This document shows, one piece after another, positions 62,827 through 64,000 of a DNA stretch of 64,000 nt. How positions within the stretch are numbered: position 1 is the stretch's first letter; each line of letters starts with the position of its first letter. Made by a program: the position numbers and the translations under genes. This DNA comes from Kamptonema formosum PCC 6407 (lineage in GTDB: Bacteria > Cyanobacteriota > Cyanobacteriia > Cyanobacteriales > Microcoleaceae), in NCBI RefSeq assembly GCF_000332155.1, contig NZ_KB235904.1:2008641-2072640 (forward strand), read 5' to 3'. The notes under the pieces were generated by a model. The model made no database searches and was not told where the DNA came from. It was given only the letters and a program-made list of their open reading frames with translations.

Positions 62827-63588
62827 TTAATCGGAATTCCAAGCTTGCGGGTCATTTTCTACCTGCACCGAGCGATTGCTACGGTTAAAGTAAATTCTGA
62901 TCGTATTCGTGCGACCCCGCCCCAAATCGAGTTTGCCAGATTTCCAAGGCTTATACCCAGATTGGCTACCAAAGAAACTAACTCTATAAGTTGTAGCTGG
63001 CAGATAAATCCTTTCCTTAGAATTATTGCCGCTTAATCTAATTTGTTGTCTCTTGCCATCTCCTTCAATTTGAATCCTGACCTCATCATTACTGCGAGAA
63101 ATGAACTCCACCGCTACCCTTTCATTATCATTGCGTTCCCGATCGTTGTCGCGCCCTCGGTTATCACCTGGCAAACCGGTATCTTTAACGTTTGCCCCTC
63201 TTAAATCGGTTCCCTGGAAGTTGACACCTCTGACCTCAGCTCGTTCCAAGTCAGCATTCCTTAAGTTAGCATCACTCAAGTTGGCATTCCTCAAATTAGA
63301 CCTACTCAAATCTGCATCTCTTAAATCAGCTCCTCGGAGGTCAGCATTGCTTAAGTCGGCATTTCTAAGAGCAGCGCCTCGCAGGTTCGCACCTCTGAGG
63401 TTGGCATTTCTGAGGTCTGCTCCTTGCAGGTTCGCATTTCTAAGATTAGCATCTCTGAGGTCGCACCGAGAGCACTGACCAGTTTCTTTTAGTTTCTCGA
63501 CATCTCGGCGATTTGCGGACTGAACTGGCATCGCTAGGCTGAGTGCGATCGCCAGCGTTGCAAATCCTAAAATAGGTTTGATCTTCAT
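62827..63588 (-). CDS. Exported pentapeptide-repeat protein with beta C-terminal domain
   Basis: A 253-residue protein. Signal peptide 1-24 ([20 protein letters not shown], then PVQSA), a cap QCSRCDL, about 19 pentapeptide repeats (residues about 38-135; [20 protein letters not shown]), a charged linker ([15 protein letters not shown]), then an about 100-residue C-terminal beta domain ([19 protein letters not shown], ... [18 protein letters not shown]). The QCSxCDL cap matches the protein at 17411. Likely periplasmic; function unknown. A terminator follows at 62808-62789. Confidence 0.85.
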   Translation of the reverse strand: MKIKPILGFATLAIALSLAMPVQSANRRDVEKLKETGQCSRCDLRDANLRNANLQGADLRNANLRGANLRGAALRNADLSNADLRGADLRDADLSRSNLRNANLSDANLRNADLERAEVRGVNFQGTDLRGANVKDTGLPGDNRGRDNDRERNDNERVAVEFISRSNDEVRIQIEGDGKRQQIRLSGNNSKERIYLPATTYRVSFFGSQSGYKPWKSGKLDLGRGRTNTIRIYFNRSNRSVQVENDPQAWNSD

Positions 63589-63866
63589 CTTACTGGACTC
63601 GAAATTTATTAATATTTCAGACTATGAGACGTTCGATTGGAGTGAAAAGATTCCTGCCCATCGAAAAGTATCATTAGGTATAGACTAGCCTCTAAAATAG
63701 ATTTTAGCTTAAACGAGTAACTTTTGACTTCTTCTATCTGGATTATTCTATCCGGTAAAGCCAAAGTACTCAAAACCAGGCATTTATATCCTCAAACTCA
63801 GGAAAGAAATGCTCTAGGAGCCATTTTTTCTTACTTTTTAATCTCTCAAGCTTAATTTATCAACAA

Positions 63867-64000
63867 ATGACACTTAAAACCCGGAAACAAACTAATCTTT
63901 TACTGCTCTTATTTCCCGGCACATTCTGGCTGGTGACTTTTTTTGTTGTGCCACTGCTGATTGTCTTAAGCTACAGCTTCTTAGAACGTGGCACTTACGG
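63867..64000 (+). CDS. PotB-like ABC permease, N-terminal part (cut by window end)
   Basis: Only the first 44 codons are present: MTLKTRKQTNLLLLLFPGTF, then WLVTFFVVPLLIVLSYSFLE and RGTY. The hydrophobic first helix and the PLLIVLSYSFLERGTYG motif are typical of the PotB/spermidine-putrescine permease family. It is presumably followed by PotC, PotA or PotD-type genes beyond 64000. ATG at 63867; no clear Shine-Dalgarno. Confidence 0.75.
   Translation, partial: MTLKTRKQTNLLLLLFPGTFWLVTFFVVPLLIVLSYSFLERGTY

Overview
The window looks like a chromosomal stretch of a filamentous, non-heterocystous-type cyanobacterium (Oscillatoria, Kamptonema or Microcoleus-like; inferred). Evidence: RNA polymerase beta' is split into rpoC1 and rpoC2. 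The octamer GCGATCGC (HIP1) is dense throughout. Many intergenic gaps hold degenerate heptanucleotide tandem repeats of the STRR type. Gene content is also cyanobacterial: a knotless phytochrome kinase, a phytol-kinase-like protein, pentapeptide-repeat proteins, a TPR-CHAT protein and a dCache adenylate cyclase. No rRNA, tRNA or CRISPR array was recognised.

Layout. 0.2-2 kb: usp and hisD, minus strand, touching. 2.3-13.9 kb: the core block rpsT, tatD, rpoB, rpoC1, rpoC2. 14-18.2 kb: an HtrA-type protease, an IS630 fragment, a small conserved-looking protein and two pentapeptide-repeat genes. 18.4-27 kb, minus strand: Cph2-like phytochrome kinase, NADAR protein, geranylgeranyl-reductase-like flavoprotein, pyrH-frr, redoxin, agmatinase-type ureohydrolase. 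27.5-40 kb, mixed: alpha/beta hydrolase, RTX-vanadium haloperoxidase, ABC ATPase, HesB/IscA, mannose-6-phosphate isomerase cupin, glycosyltransferases, TPR protein, a frameshifted Rpn/DUF4351 gene, a Crp-family remnant, a phytol-kinase-like gene and an untracked 48-residue protein. 40.8-45.5 kb: a NAD-salvage cluster (pncB, nadD, an NrtR-like Nudix-derived regulator, nadE). 45.7-47.4 kb: a BrnT/BrnA toxin-antitoxin pair and an RTX-DUF192 fusion. 47.6-55.4 kb: adenylate cyclase, TPR-CHAT protein, a minus-strand two-gene pair and a small gene coupled to a coiled-coil membrane protein. This last block is the best candidate for an undescribed signalling or conflict system. 55.5-64 kb: DUF3102-RusA fusion, TreS-maltokinase fusion, 2Fe-2S ferredoxin pair, ECF-like sigma factor, a third pentapeptide protein and the start of a PotB-like permease.

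The most distinctive feature is repeat load. Heptamer arrays of several families fill gaps inside the rpo block, butt against start codons, and have entered coding sequence in frame in rpoC2, the phytochrome kinase and a glycosyltransferase; nadE carries a similar insert from another repeat. A MITE/REPIN-like family (about 130-143 bp, ends TATAGCAACC) recurs about six times, sometimes carrying heptamer arrays inside it. A second palindromic element ends one base before the cyclase start codon, and half of a related copy lies beside the IS630 fragment.

All calls come from reading motifs, frames and repeats by eye; no database search was possible.
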